From Paenibacillus gyeongsangnamensis (GTDB lineage: Bacteria > Bacillota > Bacilli > Paenibacillales > NBRC-103111), in the NCBI RefSeq assembly GCF_027533625.1, contig NZ_JAQAGZ010000005.1, positions 248,001 through 312,000 of the forward strand: 64,000 nt of DNA, in the 5' to 3' direction. Positions within the stretch are counted from its first letter, which is position 1; each line of letters begins with the position of its first letter. The notes below the pieces were generated by a model, which saw only the letters and a program-made list of their open reading frames with translations, searched no databases and was not told where the DNA came from. The position numbers and the translations under genes were made by a program. This document shows, piece by piece, positions 46,924-55,948 of this stretch.

Positions 46924-48021
46924 ATGAAGAAATGGAACATTGCTGTCATTCCCGGAGACGGGATAGGACCGGAAGTGGTGAGCGAAGGGATTAAGGTACT
47001 TCAGGCCGTATCGGAGCTGAACCCGGCGTTTGCTTTTGACTGCGCGTATTTCCCTTGGGGCTGCGAATATTATGCAAAGCACGGCAAAATGATGGACGAT
47101 CACGGGATGGAGCAGCTGCGCGCCCATGACGCGATCTATCTCGGCGCCGTCGGTTACCCGGGCGTGCCCGATCATATTTCGCTATGGGGGCTGCTGCTCA
47201 AGATTCGCAAGGAGTTCGATCAATATGTCAATATTCGTCCGATCCGCCTGTTGTCCGGCGCTCCATGCCCGCTGCGCGACGCGGCCAAGGAGGACATCGA
47301 CATGCTCTTCATCCGGGAGAACAGCGAGGGCGAATATGCGGGCGCGGGAGATTGGCTGTTCCGCGGGAAGCCGGAAGAAGTGGTCCTGCAGACCGGCGTC
47401 TTCTCCCGGAAGGGGACGGAGCGGATCATTCGTTACGCTTATGAAACGGCCCGCAGCTTGAATAAATTGCTTACCAGCGTCAGCAAGGGTAATGCGCTAA
47501 ACTATTCGATGGTGTTCTGGGACCAGGTGTTTGAAGAGGTCGGCAAGGAATATCCGGATGTAAAAACGTACTCCTACCTGGTCGATGCGGCCAGCATGTT
47601 CATGATCAAGCAGCCTCAGCGGTTCGAGGTGGTCGTCACATCCAATCTGTTCGGCGACATTCTGACCGATTTGGGCGCGGCCATTAGTGGCGGACTGGGG
47701 CTCGCGGCGGGAGCGAATCTGAATCCGGACCGGCGGTACCCGTCCATGTTCGAGCCGATCCACGGCTCCGCCCCCGATATTGCAGGCCGGGGGATCGCGA
47801 ATCCGCTGGCGGCCATTTGGTCGGTGAGCCAGATGCTCGATTTCTTCGGGTATCCCGATTGGGCCGAGGCCGTGCTGAGGGCGATCGAGCAGGTGCTGAC
47901 CGATCGGGATACGCTGACACCGGATCTCGGCGGAACGGCCGCTACCGCGGAAGTGGGGGATCGGGTCGTCGCCGCCTTAACAGGCCTTGTCCGCCGGCAT
48001 GAGTTGAAACCGGTTCAGTGA
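46924..48021 (+). CDS. Tartrate dehydrogenase / isopropylmalate dehydrogenase family enzyme
   Basis: The 365-residue beta-decarboxylating dehydrogenase has IPGDGIGPEVVSEG at the N-terminus, ENSEGEYAGAG (substrate loop), the conserved VTSNLFGDILTDLGAAISGG metal/NAD segment and EPIHGSAPDIAGRGIANP (NAD). The substrate loop ENSEGEYAG is the tartrate/D-malate dehydrogenase type, not that of LeuB. The start ATG has AAAGGAGCTGGCGAC upstream. Expected reaction: NAD-dependent oxidation of tartrate or D-malate. It stands alone between a terminator and repeat array 2. Confidence 0.85.
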   Translation: MKKWNIAVIPGDGIGPEVVSEGIKVLQAVSELNPAFAFDCAYFPWGCEYYAKHGKMMDDHGMEQLRAHDAIYLGAVGYPGVPDHISLWGLLLKIRKEFDQYVNIRPIRLLSGAPCPLRDAAKEDIDMLFIRENSEGEYAGAGDWLFRGKPEEVVLQTGVFSRKGTERIIRYAYETARSLNKLLTSVSKGNALNYSMVFWDQVFEEVGKEYPDVKTYSYLVDAASMFMIKQPQRFEVVVTSNLFGDILTDLGAAISGGLGLAAGANLNPDRRYPSMFEPIHGSAPDIAGRGIANPLAAIWSVSQMLDFFGYPDWAEAVLRAIEQVLTDRDTLTPDLGGTAATAEVGDRVVAALTGLVRRHELKPVQ

Positions 48022-48044
48022 GTCGCATCCGCCCGGGGAGGGGC

Positions 48045-48700
48045 CGACGATGGTGAGCAGGGGATTCACTGAGCGCATCGGGTCGCGTGAGCAGGTTCGC
48101 TAAACGCTACAATCGTAAGAGCAGTTTCGCTATATGCAGCAATCGCGGGAGGAGGCCGGCGGTAGCGAACCAGGGCTCACTACAAAGGAACGCCGGTTCA
48201 CTAACTGCGGTTCAACGCAGCTGAAGAGTCGATTAGAGAACCTCCGGTCCCACCTTGCGAACGCAGGTTCGCTAGTAGCGATCTTTGGTTCACTACTCGC
48301 ACAGAATCGCGGAAAAGGCCGACGGTAGCGAACCAAGGCTCACTACAAAGGAACGTCGGTTCACTAACTGCGGTTCAACGCAGCTAAAGAGCCGAATAGT
48401 GAGCCTCCGGTCCCACCTTGCGAACGCAGGTTCGCTAGTAGCGATCTTTGGTTCACTACGCGACCAGAATCGCGGAAAAGGCCGATAGTAACGAACCAAG
48501 ACTCACTACAAAGGAACGTCGGTTCACTAACTGCGGTTCAACGCAGCTGAAGAGTCGAATAGTGAACCTCCGGTCCCGACTTGCAAACTCATGTTCGCTA
48601 GTAGCGAACTGTGGTTCACTACGCGCACAGAATCGCAGAAAAGGCCGACAATAGCGGACCAGGGTTCATTACAAAGGAATATTGGTTCATTACCTACAGC
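48045..48700 (-). repeat. 163-bp tandem array 2
   Basis: Four units with an exact 163-bp period: the AGCGAACC-type core lies at 48164, 48327, 48490 and 48653. Units contain TAGTGAACC / GGTTCACTA dyads, AACTGCGGTTCAACGCAGCT and GCGAACGCAGGTTCGC. The reverse complement of a unit aligns with array 1 around TTAGTGA..CGTTCCTTTGTA. Short frames on both strands are artefacts, because 163 is not divisible by three. Confidence 0.9.
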
Positions 48701-48810
48701 TTCACTACGCACTACCTTACTACTTAAGGTTCTACGGACTACCTTACTACCCGCAGTTATATGCACTACCACTATCCGCGGTTTGCCTTACCTGCGGTTC
48801 TACGCATTGC
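48700..48810 (+). repeat. Short degenerate repeats, about 27-bp period
   Basis: ACTACCTTACTAC recurs, followed by variable AAGGTTCTACG / CGCAGTTATATGC / CGCGGTTTGCC pieces. Similar CTACCTGCAGTTC...CGCATTGCC text recurs near 55670-55760, on the far side of the AT-rich island. Confidence 0.55.
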
Positions 48811-48811
48811 C

Positions 48812-49292
48812 TCATGTCTTGAGGTAATATGCATCGCCCCTACAATTGGAACAGCCATAAAAGTTATCTTTTTCGACTACGGGATATTGACATTTAATGC
48901 ACGGCCCAATGGATATCTTCTCCAGTGATTCAGGCTTTTTAAGATCCAGTTTCCAATCATCTTTCATATACAACATCATTTGATAAATACCGTATTGACC
49001 CTTCATCTTGACTACAAGTTCCTGTTTATTCAAAAGAGCCGGGACCGCCTTTGAGGTAATTTTTACTCCTCTATACAACTTAGGAAGTGTAAACTTACAT
49101 CCCTCCTCTTTGCCGTTATAACCTGAGCAGCAGTAAAACTACTCTTTATCAACTAAATCCTTTTTGCAGATCGGACATTTCTCTACGGTCAATTCCGGAT
49201 TATCTATATAAATTCCCCGGGTAGCCAACTCATGTACTTTCTTATTATAGGGGTCCCGCCATATTTTAACGAAAATATACGCTAAGCCCTGA
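48812..49292 (-). pseudogene. Zinc-ribbon C-terminal fragment, topoisomerase III-like, with in-frame stop
   Basis: On the minus strand: VEKCPICKKDLVDKE, a TAG, FYCCSGY...GCKFTLPKLYRGVKITSKA, and later GPCIKCQYPVVEKDNFYGCSNC. The Cys pairs and GCKFTLPK resemble the C-terminal zinc domains of topoisomerase III and related mobile-element proteins. The N-terminal catalytic domain is absent. The left part coincides with the 43-bp direct repeat (49250-49292), so its upstream residues may not belong to the original gene. Medium certainty on family. Confidence 0.5.
49250..49292. repeat. 43-bp direct repeat, left copy
   Basis: GGGGTCCCGCCA..ATTTTAA.GAAAATATACG.TAAGCCCTGA; the right copy is at 55363-55404 in the same orientation. 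The two differ by two substitutions and one extra T. Confidence 0.85.
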
Positions 49293-49390
49293 AGACTTTC
49301 GAGTAAGTACTTCAAACCTTATAACCAGTCAGTTATGACGCATGCAGGAATTATTGGTGGGATGAAATAAACATGAAGAGTTTATGAACA

Positions 49391-49439
49391 AAAACAAAAA
49401 AAGCCTTGATATACCAACAAAATTGGCATTCAAGACTTG
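49391..49439 (-). terminator. Intrinsic terminator of germination operon 2
   Basis: On the minus strand AGTCTTGAATGCCAA pairs with TTGGTATATCAAGGCT (a few mismatches), followed by TTTTTTTG. It lies about 145 bp past the last gene of the operon. Otherwise 49293-49583 shows no gene. Confidence 0.75.
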
Positions 49440-49583
49440 AAATTTTGTCTCAAACATGTCACATCAAATATCTCATTCAAAGCCGTAAACAGTCTCAATT
49501 ATAGACGTTACCCACAGCATTCGAAGTGAGTTAGTGAACTATTCATAATTGTAGCGGACCGGGTGATTGAGTGAGTGGGTATC

Positions 49584-50687
49584 TTATTTAGCCGAACCGA
49601 AGGAACGGAGCATTTTACTACGGATCAAAAAAAGTATAAACATTAAGGGGATGTAGCCATACAGGAAATAAAAACCAAGCCCTGCAACGAACCTGCTTAA
49701 CTCATCTACCTTTATACGATCGTTGAATTGAAGGACTGCAATAAAGAAGGTTATGAGTATCCAAGGCAGCGACGTGCTGGGTTTGAGATTCATTACTCTT
49801 TTCATAATGCGCGTACAGCTCCAAATGGAAATGCACATGGACGGGATAATAATGATAAACCAACAAAAAATAAATAGAAATTCGAACCTTTCGGCAAAGG
49901 GAAACTGAATAATCTTCGTTTCCACTAAAATGGGGTAGAGCGTTTGTTGTAATAGCCCCTGACTATAATACAACAAGGCTGAAACGGTTATAAAAGCGAC
50001 TTGTAGAGTAGTAAAAAGCAAGCCTAAATGGGCCCATTTTGCATGTTTATCAGCAGGTCTTATAAACGGAAAGAAAACGAGCAGCGATTCAAATCCAATA
50101 AACAAATCGGAAGCAGCTTTAGACGTTTTAAGCAAGTCAGGAAGGGAATGGTTCCATACAGGTAATAAATAGGTCGGATTTCCATATTTAATCGGGAAAT
50201 AGTTGAGAGTAAAAATTAAAGATGAGATGAGTACTGCAAAAAAAGCAACCCCTGTTAAAACCCTGAACCCTCCGGATACGATATAATACATGATGCTAAG
50301 GAATATGAAGGACAACTCCCACGTTCTTACAGTTGGAAATACCCACACCTGCAGAACATCTATGTACGTCCGCAAGGAGGACAATGCCAACATGAAAAAA
50401 TATCCGATCATGAGAAGCGATACGGCATTTCCAAACAATTTACCGAAAATCATTCGATGCAAAACTATTACATCTTTTGCAGGGTTATCCAGCATCTTAT
50501 ACATCATCCAGAGAATCACATGCAGGGATATCCCCATGAAAAGAACCGAAATCCAAGCATCATGACCTGCGTCTTTAAATACGAAAATCTGAGAACCGAT
50601 AGGCCCAACGCCAATTGGAGTAGAATGAATTAAAAAAAACGCGAAAAATCCGGAAATCAAGTAATTCTCCTTAATGCTGCTCTGCAC
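49584..50687 (-). CDS. GerB-family germinant receptor permease, operon 2
   Basis: The 367-residue integral membrane protein has about ten helices, a GVGPIGSQIF first-helix motif and the TSKAASDLFIGFESLLVFFPFI middle block (two pieces) of the GerB/YndE type. The start is uncertain: I favour the GTG at 50687, with GGGAG about nine bases upstream; a TTG at 50696 is the frame limit. It overlaps the end of gerC. Base composition is AT-rich like its two partners and unlike the surrounding genome. Confidence 0.87.
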   Translation of the reverse strand: MQSSIKENYLISGFFAFFLIHSTPIGVGPIGSQIFVFKDAGHDAWISVLFMGISLHVILWMMYKMLDNPAKDVIVLHRMIFGKLFGNAVSLLMIGYFFMLALSSLRTYIDVLQVWVFPTVRTWELSFIFLSIMYYIVSGGFRVLTGVAFFAVLISSLIFTLNYFPIKYGNPTYLLPVWNHSLPDLLKTSKAASDLFIGFESLLVFFPFIRPADKHAKWAHLGLLFTTLQVAFITVSALLYYSQGLLQQTLYPILVETKIIQFPFAERFEFLFIFCWFIIIIPSMCISIWSCTRIMKRVMNLKPSTSLPWILITFFIAVLQFNDRIKVDELSRFVAGLGFYFLYGYIPLMFILFLIRSKMLRSFGSAK

Positions 50688-51744
50688 CGATACCAACTCC
50701 CGATTGCGTAATTGTAATCTCCGTTTTCACTTCAAATTTGAGGTTCGCGTACGTCTTTTTGCTGAACTCCTGCTCGTTCCAAGTTCTTTCCCTGCTCCTA
50801 AACAGCTCTCCAAAGCCAACCGGATCAACGTTGTTCATTTGGAATGTTTTCAAAAGTACGTTAATTTCGTTGGAAACATGTTGTTCAATTTGTTTCTTCA
50901 GATCGAGAAAATCGCTTTTATCAATGATGCTTTTTGTTTTGGGGATTTCCCTTGGTTCTATATGTAACATAAGAGAAATGACTACTTTGTCATGCTGCTT
51001 AGGGGATAAGTTACGTTTACCCTGCAATATTTTGAAAGCAATCTTCTCTTTTTGTTCTGTTATGAAATCATAATAGCCCGTCATCGTTCCCGGTTTGTCC
51101 TTAAGAAGTTTAAGAAAAAATGCTTCTTTATCGGTTAACATGAGACGTAATTTATCTCCCTTGAAGACACCGACGCCATCCATCTGCAATAAGCCGTTTT
51201 TGTTTTTATTCAACACGGGTAAGAATACGTCTTGACCTTCTCCATAATATTGATCCAGCAATTGATGCGTATTTGTAAAGGGAGTATTTCCATCCTCCAT
51301 GTTCTGTTTGACCATATCGGATAAAAAGAATGGAGGATTTCGTGCGATATCGGACACAATCTCACTTGCCTTTTGTTTGGTGATTAATACAGTTGCGTTA
51401 TTGCTTACGAGCGGATCGCGAAGAAGGCTACTGGCAAGCTCTTGAATGCTTCTTCTTGCAAATTTTTCGCTAATGACGAACGTCCGCAATTGTCCAACCA
51501 CGACTTGGGCATCCGATTGTGCCGCAAAGGGAATCCATACCCCTTTAAATGTTTTTGATTCGGCAGTAAATAACCGTAACCGCGTTTTCTTTTCATATGC
51601 GGCGTAAGAGGAGCTGCTCCTAAATGTATCTCCATCCATATCGTAGCCGATGCTATCCATAATTTTGATACGATCGATGATTTGTTCTTTTGCGCATCCG
51701 GAAATAAGGAAACAAAAGAAAAGAGTCGGAACATACATTTTCAT
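50671..51744 (-). CDS. Ger(x)C-family germination lipoprotein, operon 2
   Basis: From the ATG at 51744 (AAAGGA 12 bases upstream) the protein begins with a short signal peptide and lipobox LISGC (Cys17). It has the family's closing block NNVDPVGFGELFRSRERTW and a VGQLRTFVISEKFA N-terminal-domain segment; 357 residues is normal. It precedes gerB in this operon, the order A-C-B, and overlaps it by about 17 bases. Confidence 0.88.
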   Translation of the reverse strand: MKMYVPTLFFCFLISGCAKEQIIDRIKIMDSIGYDMDGDTFRSSSSYAAYEKKTRLRLFTAESKTFKGVWIPFAAQSDAQVVVGQLRTFVISEKFARRSIQELASSLLRDPLVSNNATVLITKQKASEIVSDIARNPPFFLSDMVKQNMEDGNTPFTNTHQLLDQYYGEGQDVFLPVLNKNKNGLLQMDGVGVFKGDKLRLMLTDKEAFFLKLLKDKPGTMTGYYDFITEQKEKIAFKILQGKRNLSPKQHDKVVISLMLHIEPREIPKTKSIIDKSDFLDLKKQIEQHVSNEINVLLKTFQMNNVDPVGFGELFRSRERTWNEQEFSKKTYANLKFEVKTEITITQSGVGIGAEQH

Positions 51745-51771
51745 TGACGGCTTATTCCTTTGCAACAGATT

Positions 51772-53241
51772 TTATTCGATATTGTAATCGTCATCGATGT
51801 CTTTATGCTTTCGAACTTGGTATTTTCTCTTGAATAGCGGACGTAAAAAGCTTGGTCGGCTCCAAGTATGGCTAAAGGAAAATCGTATCAAACTATCTGT
51901 AAAATCTTTGTAACGAAAAGGGAATAACGGAACAATGTACGGGGTGCCTAAAGATTTCAAACGCAGTAGATGCGTCAAAAGGATTACCGCGCCGATCATA
52001 ATGCCTAAGCCGCCATAAGCACCTGCCAAGGCGATCATGGGAAATTTCAGGAAGCGAATGGTGTTGGACATTTTAAAACTTGGCGTTGCAAAGGCTCCCA
52101 GTGCGGAAAGAGAAACAATAATAATGAGTATATTGCTCGTTAAACCGGCTTGAACCGCTGCTTCCCCTATTACTACGCCGCCCACAATCCCGAGTGTTTG
52201 ACCGACTTTTGTCGGCAGCCTGGCTCCAGCTTCGCCTAACAGCTGAACGGACATCTCCATCAAGAGTACCTCCAAGAAAGGCGGGAAGGGTACATTCGTT
52301 CTGGATTCAATAATCGGACCTAATAGGTTTTTAGGAACGACGGAGTAATGAAAGGTCATTATCGAAACATAAATGGGTGTTGCCAAAATGGAAAAGGCGA
52401 CGCCTGCGAAACGAATAAAGCGAAAAAATGAACCCAAGACCCAAGGCAAATAGTAATCTTCGGGCGAGAAGAAAAAATCAAAAACTCTTGTAGGACCCGA
52501 TATGACATAAGGCGATCCGCTGCTTATAATGGCCACTTGTCCGGAAAGAAGGCAATGTTTCATCCGATCGACACGCTCAGTTGACATAAATAGTGGGAAT
52601 GGCGTATTGGAGTTGTCGGATATGATCTGGTCGAGCGTAGCCGTGTCGAAGATCACATCAAAATCTAAATCCATGAGCCTTTGTCTAACGGTATTTACGT
52701 GCTCCGGATTCGCGATCCCGTCGATATAGGCGATCACGACTCTTGTTTTGGAAAGAGAACCTTTTGTTTGTTCTTCAAATAACAGCTTCTCAGTAATTAT
52801 TTCTTTACGCAATAAATTTAAATTGGTATCGAGATCTTCAACAAAAGCAACCTTCGGACCAATGACACTGTATTCGTTTTCGGACTCATTATTTTTCCGA
52901 TAGCCCTTTTTCGTATCCGCAATGTTAACTAATAATCCCTCGTTAAGATTGGAATCCAATTGAATGTAGACGGAGCCTTTTGTCAAACCGAGTGAGATTT
53001 CTCCCAAATTGGAGGATGACTTTACACCTTCGATTGGTATAAGACATTGTAAGTCGAGTAAATTATGAAAATCAGTTGTTGAGCGTTGTATAAATTCAAG
53101 TAAATCATGGTGCAATTGTTCATGATTGATTACAGAATTGTAATAAGACAAATGAAGAGAGGTCTTATTTATTGTGATTTGAGATTGTATAAAATCATCC
53201 GACTTTGAAGCTTCTTTTAAGGCATCGTGAACATTTTTCAA
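51772..53241 (-). CDS. GerA-family germinant receptor subunit A, operon 2
   Basis: The 489-residue protein has the soluble N-terminal domain (MSTERVDRMKHCLLSGQVAI) and the membrane part with NVPFPPFLEVLLMEMSVQLL and GEAGARLPTKVGQTLGIVGG (adjoining conserved blocks). The start is TTG at 53241; AAGGATGGG lies upstream, and no better ATG exists. It is first of an A-C-B operon that is distinctly AT-rich. It differs from subunit A of operon 1 throughout, so the two are not a recent duplication. Confidence 0.9.
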   Translation of the reverse strand: MKNVHDALKEASKSDDFIQSQITINKTSLHLSYYNSVINHEQLHHDLLEFIQRSTTDFHNLLDLQCLIPIEGVKSSSNLGEISLGLTKGSVYIQLDSNLNEGLLVNIADTKKGYRKNNESENEYSVIGPKVAFVEDLDTNLNLLRKEIITEKLLFEEQTKGSLSKTRVVIAYIDGIANPEHVNTVRQRLMDLDFDVIFDTATLDQIISDNSNTPFPLFMSTERVDRMKHCLLSGQVAIISSGSPYVISGPTRVFDFFFSPEDYYLPWVLGSFFRFIRFAGVAFSILATPIYVSIMTFHYSVVPKNLLGPIIESRTNVPFPPFLEVLLMEMSVQLLGEAGARLPTKVGQTLGIVGGVVIGEAAVQAGLTSNILIIIVSLSALGAFATPSFKMSNTIRFLKFPMIALAGAYGGLGIMIGAVILLTHLLRLKSLGTPYIVPLFPFRYKDFTDSLIRFSFSHTWSRPSFLRPLFKRKYQVRKHKDIDDDYNIE

Positions 53242-53547
53242 AATGAAGATCCCATCCTTGCTTGATAGCGTAATTCACTGCATTATTTTTTTCCATTCGT
53301 GTCTTTTTATGCATGAATTGTTTCACCAGCGATTACGGCTCATGAAGCGATGTTTTCTCAGCAATTTATGTTTCGTAGGGGTCACCTCACGAAACGGAAA
53401 TAATCGTACGTTAAGAAATGCGTTGCATACCGGATAGGGTACCCATTAGCTAGGGTGCCCTGATTCATGAAAAGGTGTGTTACTCCCGAGTTTTTCTAGT
53501 TTTACGATCCTCTTTCGAAGTTGAACATCATGATTCGCAAATGCCTC

Positions 53548-53690
53548 ATGGATCAACAAAGGCAGAAGCTCCTGTTCGAATCATCAAAAAAATATATCGA
53601 TCGAGGAATTCGAAAGATTTTGTCCAAATATTCGGAGGAAGCCGGTCTTATTCAAAACCTGTCTCCGCACAAGCTGCGACATTTTCTGTT
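53548..53690 (+). pseudogene. Tyrosine recombinase (phage integrase family), C-terminal scrap
   Basis: YIDRGIRKILSKYSEEAGL followed by SPHKLRHFLL matches the region before and including the first catalytic Arg box (H-x-L-R-H) of XerC/D-like integrases. The second His, the Tyr nucleophile and the N-terminal core are missing. It breaks off near 53690 and runs into an unrelated stretch. This is evidence for past integrative activity at this site. Confidence 0.65.
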
Positions 53691-53777
53691 GCACTTGGTG
53701 ACAACGACGCTGGTATTACCCCTTGTAGAAGTTTTTCTCGGTCAACTCGAGCTTGTCCGCGATGTTCTTGACTTTAA

Positions 53778-53940
53778 AGAAGCCTTGCCGAAGATTCGCG
53801 ATCCGCCCCTGGTGTTCGTCCAAATCGCCGTGCGCCATATTGATTCGGGCGACGTCCATGCCAGCTTCGATCAATCGTTTTAGCGTCGCCGCGGAATCGC
53901 ACGCCGGTCCAAGCGTGCATACGATTTTCGTCTTTCGCAT
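53778..53940 (-). pseudogene. Pyruvate kinase, N-terminal scrap
   Basis: The minus-strand frame opens [20 protein letters not shown] and continues [21 protein letters not shown], the invariant N-terminus of pyruvate kinase. AAAGGAGCGAAAG precedes the ATG, so the translation start region is intact. Homology ends after about 50 residues of about 475-580; the frame then reads unrelated residues to a stop at 53716. The promoter-proximal end of a pyk gene has been copied or left here. Confidence 0.75.
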
Positions 53941-54037
53941 CGGACTTTCGCTCCTTTCCTTGGTTTGGATGCCAGCTTACGCTTCGTATAACGTTCCCTT
54001 TTCGGCATGATCATCCTCTCGATCGGCCCAAAAAAAA

Positions 54038-54076
54038 GAGCACCTGACCGGATTTCCATCCGATCAGGTGCTCTAT
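54038..54076 (-). terminator. Intrinsic terminator (downstream of the SDR remnant)
   Basis: On the minus strand GAGCACCTGATCGGAT and ATCCGGTCAGGTGCTC pair around a short loop, followed by eight T residues. Confidence 0.9.
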
Positions 54077-54454
54077 GAGGCGACATCCACAGGGTCGATC
54101 TTAGGAGTATTTATGCCAGCCGACATGTCGGTGTCGAGAAGGCCCACATGCAAGGCTGCGACTTTGATATTTTGAGGATGCAGGTTCAAGCGCAGTTCGT
54201 TCGTCATGCCCCACGCACCAGCTTTTGCGGCCGTATAGGCGCCAAAAGTGCCATTGCTAAACCACGATAATACGGAAAAGATATTCAGAATCGTTCCTCC
54301 CCCATTCTTCGCGATCAAAGGCGCGAAAGCACGAATCATGGACAAGGTTCCGAAGACATTCGTTGTCAAACTCCAATTTAATATCGTCGAGATTACCGTC
54401 AAGCAAAGAAGCGCCCGTATACGAACCGGCATTGTTGATCAGAATGAGCAACAT
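54073..54454 (-). pseudogene. Short-chain dehydrogenase/reductase, frameshifted and truncated
   Basis: One frame reads LILINNAGSYTGASLLDG (the NNAG motif); a second frame continues LTTNVFGTLSMIRAFAPLI, then IFSVLSWFS...GAYTAAKAGAWGMTNELRLNL with the catalytic Ser, Tyr and Lys of SDR enzymes (YTAAK). A frame change near 54370-54380 is needed to join them. The N-terminal Rossmann glycine motif and the C-terminus are missing. It diverges from the LysR remnant at 54642, the common LysR/target-gene arrangement. Confidence 0.75.
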
Positions 54455-54641
54455 GGCGACACGTCTGTAACGATTCCCTTATCCAATCTTTAGTATGCCC
54501 TGAACAAGGAGCATAACTCCGGCAACGGTAGGCGAACGAAAACCTAATGGATTAGGATTTCGTTGCTTTTATTTTAGGGGTATACTTGAAATTAATGAAA
54601 TCGAAAAATTCGAAGTTTGTCATAGAGAGGATTGATGGTAA

Positions 54642-55345
54642 GTGATTGCCAACACCGAGTGGTACCGCATATTCCTCCAAGCAGCCGATTCCTCTAATTT
54701 GACGAAGGCCGCCCAAAACCTCCATATGACGCAACCGTCCGTGAGCAATGCGATCAAGCAGCTCGAAGATACGCTCGGCGTTCGGCTGTTTGACCGGTTG
54801 CTAAGGGGGTTCAGCTGACGCCGGGAGGGCAGAACTTGTATCGGCATATCAGGCAGGCGTTCGAGGAGCTTGATTCGGGCGAGCGCAGCATGAGGGATCT
54901 CAAGCAATTCAAGGAAGGTCGGCTACGAATCGGCGCGAACGGAGCGATCATCAAAGATTGCCTTCTCTCATTGCTCGATCAGTTCCATGCCCAGTATCCT
55001 GGCATCCGGATTCAGTTGTCTTAGGATAAGACAAGCTTAATTTTGAAGAAGTTGAAGAAAGGTTCGTTCATCGAAGAGTGGTTCCAAGATCAGGGGTTGG
55101 ATACGGAGTTCGATTTCGAACTGAACAGCCATGACATGATTGCCGAGTTTGCCGAGCGGGGGTACGGAGCGGCCTTTTTGCCGCGGGCATTTGTAGAATC
55201 CCGGTTGGAGGGAGGCTCGTTGATCGAGCTTCGTACCGAGGTTCCTTTCCCCGATCGGCAGATCGGAATCGCGGTTCGGAAGCAGGCGTCCCCGTCGCTT
55301 GCAGCCGAAGCGTTCCTAACGTTATTGCCTCCTTCATCGGGCTGA
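54642..55345 (+). pseudogene. LysR-family regulator, frameshifted with internal deletion
   Basis: From a GTG at 54642 the frame gives TEWYRIFLQAADSSNLTKAA and TQPSVSNAIKQLEDTLGVRLFDR, a complete LysR helix-turn-helix. A frameshift near 54800 is needed to reach QLTPGGQNLYRHIRQAFEEL. The frame stops at 55024 after RIQLS, and another frame (from 55043) supplies only the last part of the effector domain (NSHDMIAEFAERGYGAAFLP). About 80 residues are missing in between. It is not functional. Confidence 0.8.
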
Positions 55346-55362
55346 TTGGCGTCTCCCGATTT

Positions 55363-55404
55363 GGGGTCCCGCCAATTTTAATGAAAATATACGTTAAGCC
55401 CTGA
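55363..55404. repeat. 43-bp direct repeat, right copy
   Basis: Same sequence and orientation as 49250-49292 with one deletion and two substitutions. It lies 18 bases past the stop of the LysR remnant. Confidence 0.85.
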
Positions 55405-55534
55405 ATCTCGTTCGGTTTAGTTATTTTTCTTACTCTAAGCTGAAGCGGTACAATCACACGTAAATCTAATTTCCGTTAAAAACCAGTGGTGGACTAGGAA
55501 CCCGATAGAATGACTAGCGTTTGCTGTTCGTTCG

Positions 55535-55668
55535 TTGCACTGCCGGGATTCCAACAGTCCCAATTTCTTCGCGACCCATGGCGTGGTGCTGGCTTGTATC
55601 AACAATGTAGCAAGAATCGCAACGAATACGATGGCGGATAGGATGCGAGCTTCTCCGAGGCCGGTCAC
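55535..55668 (-). pseudogene. Cation:proton antiporter, last transmembrane scrap
   Basis: ARILSAIVFVAILATLLIQA followed by STTPWVAKKLGLLE matches the final membrane helix and end of NhaP/CvrA-type antiporters ('..LIQ..T.P..A..L'). The preceding eleven or so helices are missing. The frame then runs into unrelated residues. The surrounding 55405-55948 has no intact gene; 55670-55760 resembles the degenerate repeats at 48700-48810. Confidence 0.5.
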
Positions 55669-55948
55669 TATTCCGCCCTATTCACCACCCTACTCCCCGC
55701 GGCTCCACACACCTCCTCACTACCTGCAGTTCACTGCACGCATTGCCGCACAGAGCCGCACAGACGCATCCCCGCAGGTACGGTCCCGACAGCTTTTCGG
55801 CTCCAACCCGATTCCTTGAAAAAAATCATATGAGAATTTTGATAGAAATGAGCAGAATATTGAATTCGCATTCATTCCGACTGGGTGCATAATAAGGCAT
55901 GTAAGCCATAAGCCAGATAAATAACATGTCAAATGGAGGTCTTCAACC

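Noticed and set aside
48130..48830. Serial 60-80-codon frames on both strands with similar translations
   Set aside because: They follow the 163-bp repeat, whose length is not a multiple of three, so the frame shifts from unit to unit; coding is excluded.
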